Assembly: GCA_014238065.1 (NCBI GenBank)
Contig: JABABU010000036.1
Coordinates: forward strand, 62,001-126,000
Source of the DNA: Actinomycetota bacterium
GTDB lineage: Bacteria > Actinomycetota > Acidimicrobiia > Acidimicrobiales > Poriferisodalaceae
Direction: 5' to 3'
DNA: 64,000 nt
The notes beneath the pieces are model-generated. The model was not told where the DNA came from and did not search any database. It saw nothing but the letters and a program-made list of their open reading frames with translations. Of this stretch, positions 55,677 through 63,051 are shown one piece after another. A program made the position numbers and the translations under genes. Each line of letters starts with the position of its first letter. The first letter of the stretch is position 1.

Positions 55677-56932
55677 ACGACTCCAATCTCCTCGATCGCG
55701 CCAGAGCGCTCGACCTGGCCGACCCACTCCGCGAGTTCCGCGCCGAGTTCGAGATGCACGACGATCACACGCTGTACCTCGACGGCAACAGCCTCGGTCG
55801 TATGCCGAAGGCCGCGAGAGATGCTCTCTTCAATGCCATCGACGCCGAATGGGCAGGCGGGCTGGTGGAGTCGTGGGAGAAGTGGATCACTCTCACCCGA
55901 AGCTCAGGCGATGCTGTGGGTGCACAACTTCTCGGTGCGCCTGCCGGCACGACACTCATCGCCGACTCGACCAGCGTCAACCTGTTCAAGTTGGCTTCGG
56001 CAGCACTCGACTCGGGTATCGACAGAAAGGTCGTCGTCACCGACCGCCATGACTTCCCGACCGATCGATACCTGATGGAGAGGCTCGCTTCGGCTCGAGG
56101 CGGCACAGTTCGCTGGGTCGAGTCTGACCCAATCGAGGGTCTCGACATCGACCAACTCCACTCTGTACTCGACGACGAAGTTGCTCTGGTCTGCCTCTCT
56201 CACGTCAACTACCGGAGCGGAGCGATCGCCGACATGACTGCCGTCGCCGCAGCGGCCCACGAGGTGGACGCCTTCGTTCTGTTCGATGTGAGTCACTCGG
56301 TCGGATCGGTTCCGATCGACGTGGTCGCCAGCAACGCGGACCTCGTCACCGGATGCACCTACAAGTATCTGAACAGCGGACCAGGCGCTCCCGCATTTCT
56401 GTACGTCCGTCAGGATCTGATCGAGGCCTTCGATGCTCCTCTGCCTGGCTGGTTCGCCCAGAAGGACCAATTCGACATGGGCCCGAGCTTCGCTCCTGCG
56501 CCCGGCATAGACCGCTTTCAGGTCGGCACACCGCCGATTCTCTCGGCCACCCCGATTCCCGTCTCCGCAGAAATGTTCGAACGAGCCGGCATGGACCAGG
56601 TGAGAAACAAGTCACTCGCGCTCACCGATCTGCTGATAGAACTCTTCGACGAAAGGCTCACTGACCTGGGTTTTCGTCTCGGTTCGCCCCGCGATCCTTC
56701 GATCAGGGGCGGCCATATCACCGTCGCCCACGACGAAGCACTGGCCATCAGCGTCGCCCTGCGCCAGTACGAGAACGTCGTTGGCGACTTCCGAATGCCA
56801 GACGGCATCCGGCTCGCACCCGTTGCCCTCTACACCCGATTCGAAGACATCGCCGAAGCGGTGATTCGGCTCGAACGAATCATGAAATCCGGCGTGCACC
56901 TCACCGTCGATGCAAACCAGCGGGTCACATAG
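55673..56932 (+). CDS. kynU: Kynureninase
   Basis: 419 residues from an ATG in ATGA overlap with meaB. Family features: [73 protein letters not shown] and the pyridoxal-phosphate Lys231 in [17 protein letters not shown]. It cleaves kynurenine to anthranilate and alanine in tryptophan degradation. Tryptophan 2,3-dioxygenase and kynurenine formamidase genes are not in the window, and the coupling to the methylmalonyl-CoA operon is unusual, perhaps linking amino-acid breakdown to propionyl-CoA use. Confidence 0.94.
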   Translation: MNDSNLLDRARALDLADPLREFRAEFEMHDDHTLYLDGNSLGRMPKAARDALFNAIDAEWAGGLVESWEKWITLTRSSGDAVGAQLLGAPAGTTLIADSTSVNLFKLASAALDSGIDRKVVVTDRHDFPTDRYLMERLASARGGTVRWVESDPIEGLDIDQLHSVLDDEVALVCLSHVNYRSGAIADMTAVAAAAHEVDAFVLFDVSHSVGSVPIDVVASNADLVTGCTYKYLNSGPGAPAFLYVRQDLIEAFDAPLPGWFAQKDQFDMGPSFAPAPGIDRFQVGTPPILSATPIPVSAEMFERAGMDQVRNKSLALTDLLIELFDERLTDLGFRLGSPRDPSIRGGHITVAHDEALAISVALRQYENVVGDFRMPDGIRLAPVALYTRFEDIAEAVIRLERIMKSGVHLTVDANQRVT

Positions 56933-56978
56933 CCTGCATCAGCTCCAAGCACTGCGCTCCAAGACATAGAGTCGAGCC

Positions 56979-57278
56979 ATGCTCGTCATCGCAGGAACCA
57001 TCAGCCTCGACCCCGAGGACCGCGACGCGTTTCTCGAGAACGCAAAGGCCGCATCAGCAGGAACGCGCACCGAAGAAGGCAACCACGAATACGTCTTCAG
57101 CGCCGATGGCACCGACCCTGGCCTCGTGCACCTGTTCGAGCTCTGGGATAGCGAGGACCGTCTGCCTGCTCACCGCGATTCGGAACACATGGGAGCCTTC
57201 GGTGCCGCCAACAAGGGGCTGCGCTTCACCGGACGAGACATCATGAAGTACTACGTCTCCGACAGCGAACCGTTGTAG
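56979..57278 (+). CDS. Antibiotic biosynthesis monooxygenase (ABM) domain protein
   Basis: 99 residues, a single ferredoxin-like ABM domain: LVIAGTISLDPEDRDAFLENAKAASAGTRTEEGNHEYVFSAD and a C-terminal LVHLFELWDSEDRLPAHRDSEHMGAF. YgiN-type quinol monooxygenases and related small proteins have this fold and act as dimers without a metal. It follows kynU after 46 bases and precedes a beta-lactamase-fold gene by nine bases, so all may be one transcript. Substrate unknown. Confidence 0.88.
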   Translation: MLVIAGTISLDPEDRDAFLENAKAASAGTRTEEGNHEYVFSADGTDPGLVHLFELWDSEDRLPAHRDSEHMGAFGAANKGLRFTGRDIMKYYVSDSEPL

Positions 57279-57287
57279 GGATCTGCC

Positions 57288-58175
57288 ATGCAGACCTGGT
57301 CCATCGGTGACGTCACTGTCACCGCTGTCATCGAAGCCGAGGGCCCGACTCGAGGAACATTCCTGTTTCCGCAGGCGACGGCGGAAGCCGTCATCGAACA
57401 TCATCAGTGGGCAATCCCGGAATTCGTCACTCCGGAGGGCAAGCTGCTCACTCGGGTTCAGGCGTTGTGTCTGGAAGCCGACGGCCAGCGCATCGTTGTC
57501 GACACCTGTGTCGGAAACGACAAGGTCAGACGCAACCCGGCGTGGAATCAACTGAACACGCCGTTCTTGTCATCGCTCGCCGAAGCCGGCTTCGAACGCC
57601 ACGACGTCAACATCGTGCTGTGCACGCACCTGCACATCGATCACGTCGGATGGAACACGATGCTCGTCGACGGTCGGTGGGTGCCGACGTTTCCGAATGC
57701 AGAACACCTTTTCGTGCGGAGCGAGTTCGAACACTGGAATTCGGAGATGGTCGCCAACGACGGTGCCGACCAAGGCGGCGACTCCGTTCATGCCGACTCG
57801 GTCATGCCCGTCGTCGACGCCGGCCTCTCGACACTCGTCGACGCCGACCACCAGTTGACGGCATCCATCCGCCTCATGCCCACACACGGCCACACCCCTG
57901 GCCACGTCTCAGTGCTGATCGATTCCGTCGGCGACCGCGCCGTCATCACCGGCGACATGATGCACCACGCTGTACAGGTCGGCACGCCTCACTGGGGCTC
58001 GAACTTCGATGTCGACGGCCCCGCCGCTGAGGCGACGCGCCGGACATTTCTGGCCCACTACGCCGACTCTGATCGACTCGTCATCGGCACCCACTTCGGT
58101 GGTCCGTGCTCCGGGAAAATCGTGTCCGTCGAAGACGGATACGAGTTTGTCGCCACGGCCCGCGAGACGCTCTGA
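57288..58175 (+). CDS. Beta-lactamase-fold metallohydrolase
   Basis: 295 residues. Metal ligands: H-x-H-x-D-H in CTHLHIDHVGWNTM, THGHTPGHVS, the Asp in ITGDMMHHAVQ, and a late GTHFGG His. The VQALCLEADGQRIVVDTCVG segment in the first half is typical of the AHL-lactonase/metallo-hydrolase subgroup often annotated as MBL fold. It hydrolyses an ester, lactone or thioester; the substrate cannot be told. Nine bases behind the ABM gene. Confidence 0.9.
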   Translation: MQTWSIGDVTVTAVIEAEGPTRGTFLFPQATAEAVIEHHQWAIPEFVTPEGKLLTRVQALCLEADGQRIVVDTCVGNDKVRRNPAWNQLNTPFLSSLAEAGFERHDVNIVLCTHLHIDHVGWNTMLVDGRWVPTFPNAEHLFVRSEFEHWNSEMVANDGADQGGDSVHADSVMPVVDAGLSTLVDADHQLTASIRLMPTHGHTPGHVSVLIDSVGDRAVITGDMMHHAVQVGTPHWGSNFDVDGPAAEATRRTFLAHYADSDRLVIGTHFGGPCSGKIVSVEDGYEFVATARETL

Positions 58176-58248
58176 TGTCTCGATCAATAGTTCAGTGTTC
58201 TGCAGACAAGGCTGCAAATACAGACTCACAACCATCGATGACAAGTTG

Positions 58249-58776
58249 ATGGTCGGCCTGCGCGGCACCGAGCTCGCCGAAGTCTTCCCACTCGTGGATA
58301 ACCATCCAGATGTGGCTGGGCTCCTTGCGGATCGCACGATCTTCCCACGGATCACGGCGGCACTCGCCGACCCCTTTCGATCGATGGGTGTCACGAAGGT
58401 CGTCGGGCCAGAAACACGCGGCATGGTGCTTGGAGCACTCGTCGCTGCGGAGCTCTCAGCCGGGCTGGTATGCGCCCGTCGGGCCGGGCACAACCACCCG
58501 GGCGCCGACATCGCGGTGACCTCCGAACCCAGTTGGACCGGTCAGAGGCAACAGTTCCAGATGAGGACCTTCGACCTGTCTGCCGACGATGCCGTCATCG
58601 TGGTCGACGATTGGATCACCACAGGGTCATCGTTGCGCGCCGTGGTGGCGGCAATCGGCCAGACCGAGGCCGCGTACCTCGGCGCGTCGGTGATCGTCGG
58701 AAAGGCGACGAGGGCCGTGGTCGAAGAATTGTCGGCGCAGACCCTGGTGCCGTTCGACTCGATCGGAAAAATATGA
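58249..58776 (+). CDS. Phosphoribosyltransferase-family protein (adenine phosphoribosyltransferase-like)
   Basis: 175 residues from ATG 58249; no better start lies in the 73 bases behind the previous gene. The PRPP-binding motif is VIVVDDWITTGSS (about residue 114), with GPETRGMVLGALVAAEL as the first loop and an N-terminal DRTIFPRITAALAD like Apt. It may salvage a purine base or, as some Apt-like proteins, bind nucleotides for regulation. ATGA overlap with the following thioesterase gene shows coupling. Substrate unknown. Confidence 0.8.
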   Translation: MVGLRGTELAEVFPLVDNHPDVAGLLADRTIFPRITAALADPFRSMGVTKVVGPETRGMVLGALVAAELSAGLVCARRAGHNHPGADIAVTSEPSWTGQRQQFQMRTFDLSADDAVIVVDDWITTGSSLRAVVAAIGQTEAAYLGASVIVGKATRAVVEELSAQTLVPFDSIGKI

Positions 58777-59222
58777 CCACACCACCGAGCCTCCCGCTCG
58801 GTCTCGACGAACCGGTGACGCCGGCCTCGATCATCGAGTTCATCTCGTCAACGTGGCCGACATTTGCAAATTCCATGACCTGTCGCGCCGTCGGCGAAGG
58901 TTCCGCCGAGGTGTCGCGTCTCGTCGAACCTCACGAAATCCGACCAGGTCGGGTCATCTCGGGACCGGCCCAGTTTGCGATAGCCGACGCCGCTATGTGG
59001 TTCGCAGTCATCGGCGTCGTCGGGTTCTCTGCAGTCCCGGCGGTGACGTCAGAACTCTCGATCAGATTCCTCAGACCAGGCCTCGGGGACGAGCTTCACT
59101 CGACGGCACGGCTCGATTCTGTCGGCGCCAAGACGTTCGTCGGTTCCATCAACGTGTGGACCACTGACAAGAGCCGTCCGATCGCCGTGGCGCAAGGCAC
59201 CTACGTTCTGCCAGCTACATGA
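58773..59222 (+). CDS. PaaI-type hot-dog thioesterase
   Basis: 149 residues from an ATG overlapping the phosphoribosyltransferase stop (ATGA). The hot-dog fold is indicated by RPGRVISGPAQFAIADAAMWFAVIGVVG (with the usual Asp in the central helix), VTSELSIRFLRPGLGDELHSTARL and FVGSINVWTTDKSRPIAVAQGTYVLP. PaaI-type enzymes hydrolyse aryl- or acyl-CoA thioesters. The C-terminus overlaps the convergent DUF3445 gene by eight bases. Substrate unknown. Confidence 0.85.
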   Translation: MTTPPSLPLGLDEPVTPASIIEFISSTWPTFANSMTCRAVGEGSAEVSRLVEPHEIRPGRVISGPAQFAIADAAMWFAVIGVVGFSAVPAVTSELSIRFLRPGLGDELHSTARLDSVGAKTFVGSINVWTTDKSRPIAVAQGTYVLPAT

Positions 59223-60021
59223 GCTTCGAGCGCAAATAGTCTTTCGCCAGCTCCGCTGGAGCATTGTTGCCGTGATAGGTCCGTTCGGCATCTGACATGG
59301 TGTCCAGTGCCCTCAAGAGCCCGGTCTGCAACTCCGGACGGCCGTCGATTGTCTCGATCGGGCTGATGTAACTGCGGATCGTGAAAACGACAGCACCTGT
59401 TTTCGGTAGTCGCCGAAGCGTTTGGCGCTCGAACCTCAGGTGGAGGCAGATCGGGCCATCGAGGGGATGCCCTGGTTCGGATCTCAACTTGTCGCTGCCA
59501 ACGACAAACCAATTCATCCGCCACCGCAACCTCAGGTCGAGAGCATGCACCACCTTGTCCGACGGGTCCGCGATCGACTCGTAATATGGCACCGGCGCAT
59601 GGATTGCCCGCATCGATAGGCCGATCTTCGACGAGAGCAGCCAACCCTGGGGGAAACAAACGCTGCCGGCCACGAGCACCAACGACTCGCCGTCCAGGAT
59701 GCATAGGTCCTCCTGAACGAGGCGCCCTGCGGCGTCGATCGGTTCCAGCGACCGGTTGCCGGACTGACCAGTCCATTGCTCGATCGCCATGAGGAGTTCT
59801 TCGCTGGCAGCAACTCCCCTCTCGAGACATGCAACCGAGTCATCGTGCACTGCCAGCAACTCGACTTTGCGTCGGAGCTGAGCTTCGTGGAGTTCGTCTC
59901 GGTGAAGCCACTCGCTGTCAGGGGCAAGTCGCAGACCGATTTTCGCTCTGCCGTCCTTCTGCATGAAAGGAGGATGGAAGGGATTCGTCGGGTCGAGGGG
60001 GTGCTGTACCACGCCCTGCAC
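59215..60021 (-). CDS. DUF3445 family protein (heme-dependent oxidative N-demethylase-like)
   Basis: 268 residues. NPFHPPFMQKDGRAKIGLRLAPDSEWLHRDEL at the N-terminus, SVCFPQGWLLSSKIGLSMRAIHAPVP in the centre and LRFERQTLRRLPKTGAVVFTIRSYISPI near the C-terminus match the DUF3445 family, whose best studied member is the heme-binding subunit of a dimethylamine/N-demethylase. Whether this protein binds heme is not visible in the sequence. No partner reductase is adjacent. Divergent from the class II aldolase with 24 bases between the starts. Confidence 0.85.
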   Translation of the reverse strand: MQGVVQHPLDPTNPFHPPFMQKDGRAKIGLRLAPDSEWLHRDELHEAQLRRKVELLAVHDDSVACLERGVAASEELLMAIEQWTGQSGNRSLEPIDAAGRLVQEDLCILDGESLVLVAGSVCFPQGWLLSSKIGLSMRAIHAPVPYYESIADPSDKVVHALDLRLRWRMNWFVVGSDKLRSEPGHPLDGPICLHLRFERQTLRRLPKTGAVVFTIRSYISPIETIDGRPELQTGLLRALDTMSDAERTYHGNNAPAELAKDYLRSKLM

Positions 60022-60045
60022 GGTATCCCGAAGTAATATTCAGCG

Positions 60046-60834
60046 ATGATCAAGCATCCTGCCTTCGATTCCTCAGCTGGGTACCCGGCAATGGTGCGCG
60101 GCGAGCGCCCACATGCACATTTCACGCTTGAAGAGGAACTGGCGATGCGGAAGTGGCAGTGCGCTATCGGTTACAGAATCTTCGGCGGACTGCGTTGGGG
60201 GCAGATGGGCGACGGACATATCTCTTCTCGTGACCCGTTCGACCCCGATCACTTCTGGATCCTCGGCTTCGGTGTGCCGTTCAGGGAGGCCACGATCGAT
60301 GCCCTGGTGAAAGTGTCACCGGAGGGCGACGTCGTCGAGGGATCTCTCGGTATCAATGACGCCGCGTATTACATCCACTCGCCTGTGCTCGCGGCACGGC
60401 CCGACGCCGTGTGCGCTGCCCATACCCACACGCCCTACGGAACGGCCTTCAGCGCCCTCGTCGAGCCCTTCAGAGCGGTCAGCCAAGAGTCCACGGCGTT
60501 CGTGTTCAACCAGTCGATCTTCGATGACGAGGAGCTCGACATCTACAGCACCGAAGGCGGTCATCGGATCGGTGAGGCCGTCGGATCGACTCGTCTGTGT
60601 TTTCTCCGGAATCACGGGATGCTGACCGTCGGATCCACCGTCGCCGAAGCCGTCGGCTTCTTCGTGATGGCAGAGCGAGTCGCCGAAGTCCACATCAAAG
60701 CTCCGCTCGCGAAGGCGATCAGTGATGAGGGAGCAAAGAAGGTCGGACAGATCCTCGACGACCCATGGGTCGGTAACGCCACCTTCGAGTGGCTCGCACG
60801 CGACCTCGTTCCTGATCCCTCCGTGGTCCACTGA
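60046..60834 (+). CDS. Class II aldolase/adducin family protein
   Basis: 262 residues. Metal-binding histidines appear in HTHTPYGTAFSAL (central pair) and the late RNHGMLTVGS; WGQMGDGHISSRDP is the N-terminal phosphate-binding region. Such proteins act as L-fuculose/rhamnulose-phosphate aldolases or as adducin-like decarboxylases on small substrates. The lack of a neighbouring sugar kinase leaves the substrate open. The GNAT gene follows after three bases on the same strand. Confidence 0.9.
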   Translation: MIKHPAFDSSAGYPAMVRGERPHAHFTLEEELAMRKWQCAIGYRIFGGLRWGQMGDGHISSRDPFDPDHFWILGFGVPFREATIDALVKVSPEGDVVEGSLGINDAAYYIHSPVLAARPDAVCAAHTHTPYGTAFSALVEPFRAVSQESTAFVFNQSIFDDEELDIYSTEGGHRIGEAVGSTRLCFLRNHGMLTVGSTVAEAVGFFVMAERVAEVHIKAPLAKAISDEGAKKVGQILDDPWVGNATFEWLARDLVPDPSVVH

Positions 60835-60837
60835 TGC

Positions 60838-61377
60838 ATGCCTGAGATCACATTTCGGCGTTTCGTCAGAGCCGACTATCCCCTGCTGGCCGGGTGGCGG
60901 CGAGATCGCGCGTGGCTCACATGGTGGGGACCTGCCCGCTCTGTCGACGAACTCGAAGACGACTACGGCGCGTGTATCGACGGCACGGAACCGACGCTCA
61001 TGAGTGTCGCAGCGATTGACGGCAGAGACTTCGCGCTCGTGGAGACCTACCGAATCGCCGACCAGGCCGACTGGAATGCACGGGTGTCCGTACCCGGTGC
61101 TGTCGGCATCGACTACGGCATCGGTCGAGCATCAGACCGAGGCAGGGGATTCGGCAAGAGCATGCTGTCGGCACTGGTCGGAGACGCGTTCGACGAGTAC
61201 GTGGACTGCGACTGCATCGTGGCCGTGCCGAAGACCGCAAATGTCGCGAGCTGCCGAGCGCTTGAATCCGTCGGCTTCACGCTGATGCGAACCGAGAAAA
61301 TCGATGGCGAATACCCCGGGCCAGGCACGAGCAGCATCTACAAACTCGATCGACTGGGCTGGGCCCTGACGAGATGA
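60838..61377 (+). CDS. GNAT-family N-acetyltransferase
   Basis: 179 residues from ATG 60838. The acetyl-CoA-binding loop is SDRGRGFGKSMLSALV (Q/RxxGxG/A type), with FRRFVRADYPLLAGWRRDRAWLTWWG at the N-terminus and NVASCRALESVGF in the C-terminal half. The closest pattern is aminoglycoside 6'-N-acetyltransferase-like or ribosomal-protein acetyltransferases; the substrate is unknown. It lies three bases behind the aldolase gene. Cytosolic. Confidence 0.85.
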   Translation: MPEITFRRFVRADYPLLAGWRRDRAWLTWWGPARSVDELEDDYGACIDGTEPTLMSVAAIDGRDFALVETYRIADQADWNARVSVPGAVGIDYGIGRASDRGRGFGKSMLSALVGDAFDEYVDCDCIVAVPKTANVASCRALESVGFTLMRTEKIDGEYPGPGTSSIYKLDRLGWALTR

Positions 61378-61423
61378 ATCGGCTCGCCTACGATGAAGGG
61401 TGACAACTCCACGAGGGAATGAA

Positions 61424-62281
61424 ATGGCCATGAGCAGCAGCACGATCGATGTGCGGCCCATCTCGGGTGCGGTCGGAGCGGAGATTCACGGCGTCGATCT
61501 GAGTTCGTCGCTGAGTGACGATCTGTTCGCCGAGATCTGCCAGGCCTACGACGATCATGGCGTGATCTTCTTTCGCGACCAGGAACTCAGGCCAGAAGAC
61601 CACATCGCGTTCGCCGAACGCTGGGGCGACATCAACATCAACCGTTTCTTCACTCCTGTCGATGACTACCCGATGATTGCCGAGGTCAGAAAGGAGCCAG
61701 AGCAGAAGACCAACATCGGTAGCCGCTGGCATACCGATCACAGCTACGACCAGGTTCCGGCGATGGGTTCGGTGTTGTACGCACTCGAGGTTCCCACCAA
61801 GGGCGGCGACACGCTGTTCGCATCGATGGCAGCTGCGTACGACGCTCTTTCCGACGGGATGAAGTCGGCGCTCGACGGTCTCGAAGCCCACCATTCAAGC
61901 CGGCACGCATTCGGATTGAACGCCCGTCAGATGAAGTCGACACACGGCAACGACCAGGCGTACAACAACCCGGATCTCGCGACCCAGGACGCCATCCACC
62001 CGGTCGTACTCACCCATCCGAGGACGGGCCGCAAAGGCATCTATGTGAACGGCGACTTCACGACGCACTTCGTCGGATGGACGAGGGCAGAGTCGAACCC
62101 GCTGCTCGAGATGTTGTACAGCCATGCGACCGAACCAAGGTTCACGGGACGGTTCCGTTGGGAGAAGGGCTCCGTAGCGCTCTGGGACAACCTGGCCGTT
62201 CAGCACTGTGCAGTGAACGACTACCAGGGCGAACGTCGTCTGATGCACCGAATCACCGTCGAAGGCACCCCGCTGACCTAA
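61424..62281 (+). CDS. TauD/TfdA-type 2-oxoglutarate dioxygenase
   Basis: 285 residues from ATG 61424 (a GTG at 61400 is possible but less well spaced; GAGGGA precedes the ATG). Core features: RPISGAVGAEIHGVDL, ICQAYDDHGVIFFRDQEL, the iron ligands H-x-D in SRWHTDHSY, and the distal His with the substrate-binding Arg in VQHCAVNDYQGERRLMHRI. Family members hydroxylate sulfonates or phenoxyacetates to release sulfite or phenol; the substrate here is unknown. The stop overlaps that of the convergent alpha/beta hydrolase by four bases. Confidence 0.92.
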   Translation: MAMSSSTIDVRPISGAVGAEIHGVDLSSSLSDDLFAEICQAYDDHGVIFFRDQELRPEDHIAFAERWGDININRFFTPVDDYPMIAEVRKEPEQKTNIGSRWHTDHSYDQVPAMGSVLYALEVPTKGGDTLFASMAAAYDALSDGMKSALDGLEAHHSSRHAFGLNARQMKSTHGNDQAYNNPDLATQDAIHPVVLTHPRTGRKGIYVNGDFTTHFVGWTRAESNPLLEMLYSHATEPRFTGRFRWEKGSVALWDNLAVQHCAVNDYQGERRLMHRITVEGTPLT

Positions 62282-63021
62282 GCGGCCGCTGATTCCGTGA
62301 AACTGAGGAAGAGCTCGCATGCCAGGTCGGGACGTTGCAGCACCGACCCGTGTCCGACGTTGGCCATCACTTCGAGTCTGGCGCAGCGAGTCATCTCCGC
62401 AACGCTGCGGCTCGAGGCAAGGTTCGGATCGTGATCTCCTGTGGCGAGCAGGACCGGCATGGAGAGTTGCGGGATGTGCTTGGCCAGGTCTGTCTTAAGA
62501 GAAGCGCTTCGAGCGGCCCGAAGATGTTCGAGGTTCTCGTGTTCGGCGATGCCTACCGGACGCTCGAAGCGGCCGATTCCGATCGCGTCCTGTCGTTGTA
62601 GCGCCAACCGCCGCTGCATCTTCTGTGCTTCAGGGTCTGCCACTTCGATGCTGAGATCGAACAACGCGGCGCGGTCTACCGAATGCGGGTACATCGCAGC
62701 ATGGACGAGCGCCGCACGCGACCCCCAAGCCATCGCCCACGTGATCACCGTCTCGATCTCGAGCGAGCTGAGCATCCGGTCCGCATCCTGTGCGTAGCGC
62801 TCGAAGGTGAACTGATCGGCATCGCCGTGTCGCCCAACGCTACTCTTGCCTACCCCACGGACGTCGAAACACACGAACCGGAACTGGCCTTCGAGTCGGT
62901 CGCGAACGGTATCCCATTGACGAAGCGTGAGTCCTGCGCCGTTCCAGCACAGCACCGTCGGTGCATCGTCGGGCCCGGAGACCTCGACTTCGAGTTCCGC
63001 ATCGCCCACATCGACTCGCAT
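62278..63021 (-). CDS. Alpha/beta hydrolase-fold protein lacking the nucleophile Ser
   Basis: 247 residues. The fold is clear (LCWNGAGLTLRQW for the oxyanion loop, FVCFDVRGVGKSS, LLATGDHDPNL for the acid, GHGSVLQRP for the His), but the nucleophile elbow, normally G-x-S-x-G, reads A96-M-A-W-G100: Ala98 is encoded by GCT where Ser is expected. The oxyanion-hole HG is also N-G here. It is therefore probably not a classical hydrolase; a binding or signalling role like other pseudo-hydrolases is possible. Its 3' end overlaps the TauD-type gene by four bases. Sits 30 bases behind nrdB. Confidence 0.85.
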   Translation of the reverse strand: MRVDVGDAELEVEVSGPDDAPTVLCWNGAGLTLRQWDTVRDRLEGQFRFVCFDVRGVGKSSVGRHGDADQFTFERYAQDADRMLSSLEIETVITWAMAWGSRAALVHAAMYPHSVDRAALFDLSIEVADPEAQKMQRRLALQRQDAIGIGRFERPVGIAEHENLEHLRAARSASLKTDLAKHIPQLSMPVLLATGDHDPNLASSRSVAEMTRCARLEVMANVGHGSVLQRPDLACELFLSFTESAAA

Positions 63022-63051
63022 ATGGCGAACCTACATGTCCGCGTCGGGGGT

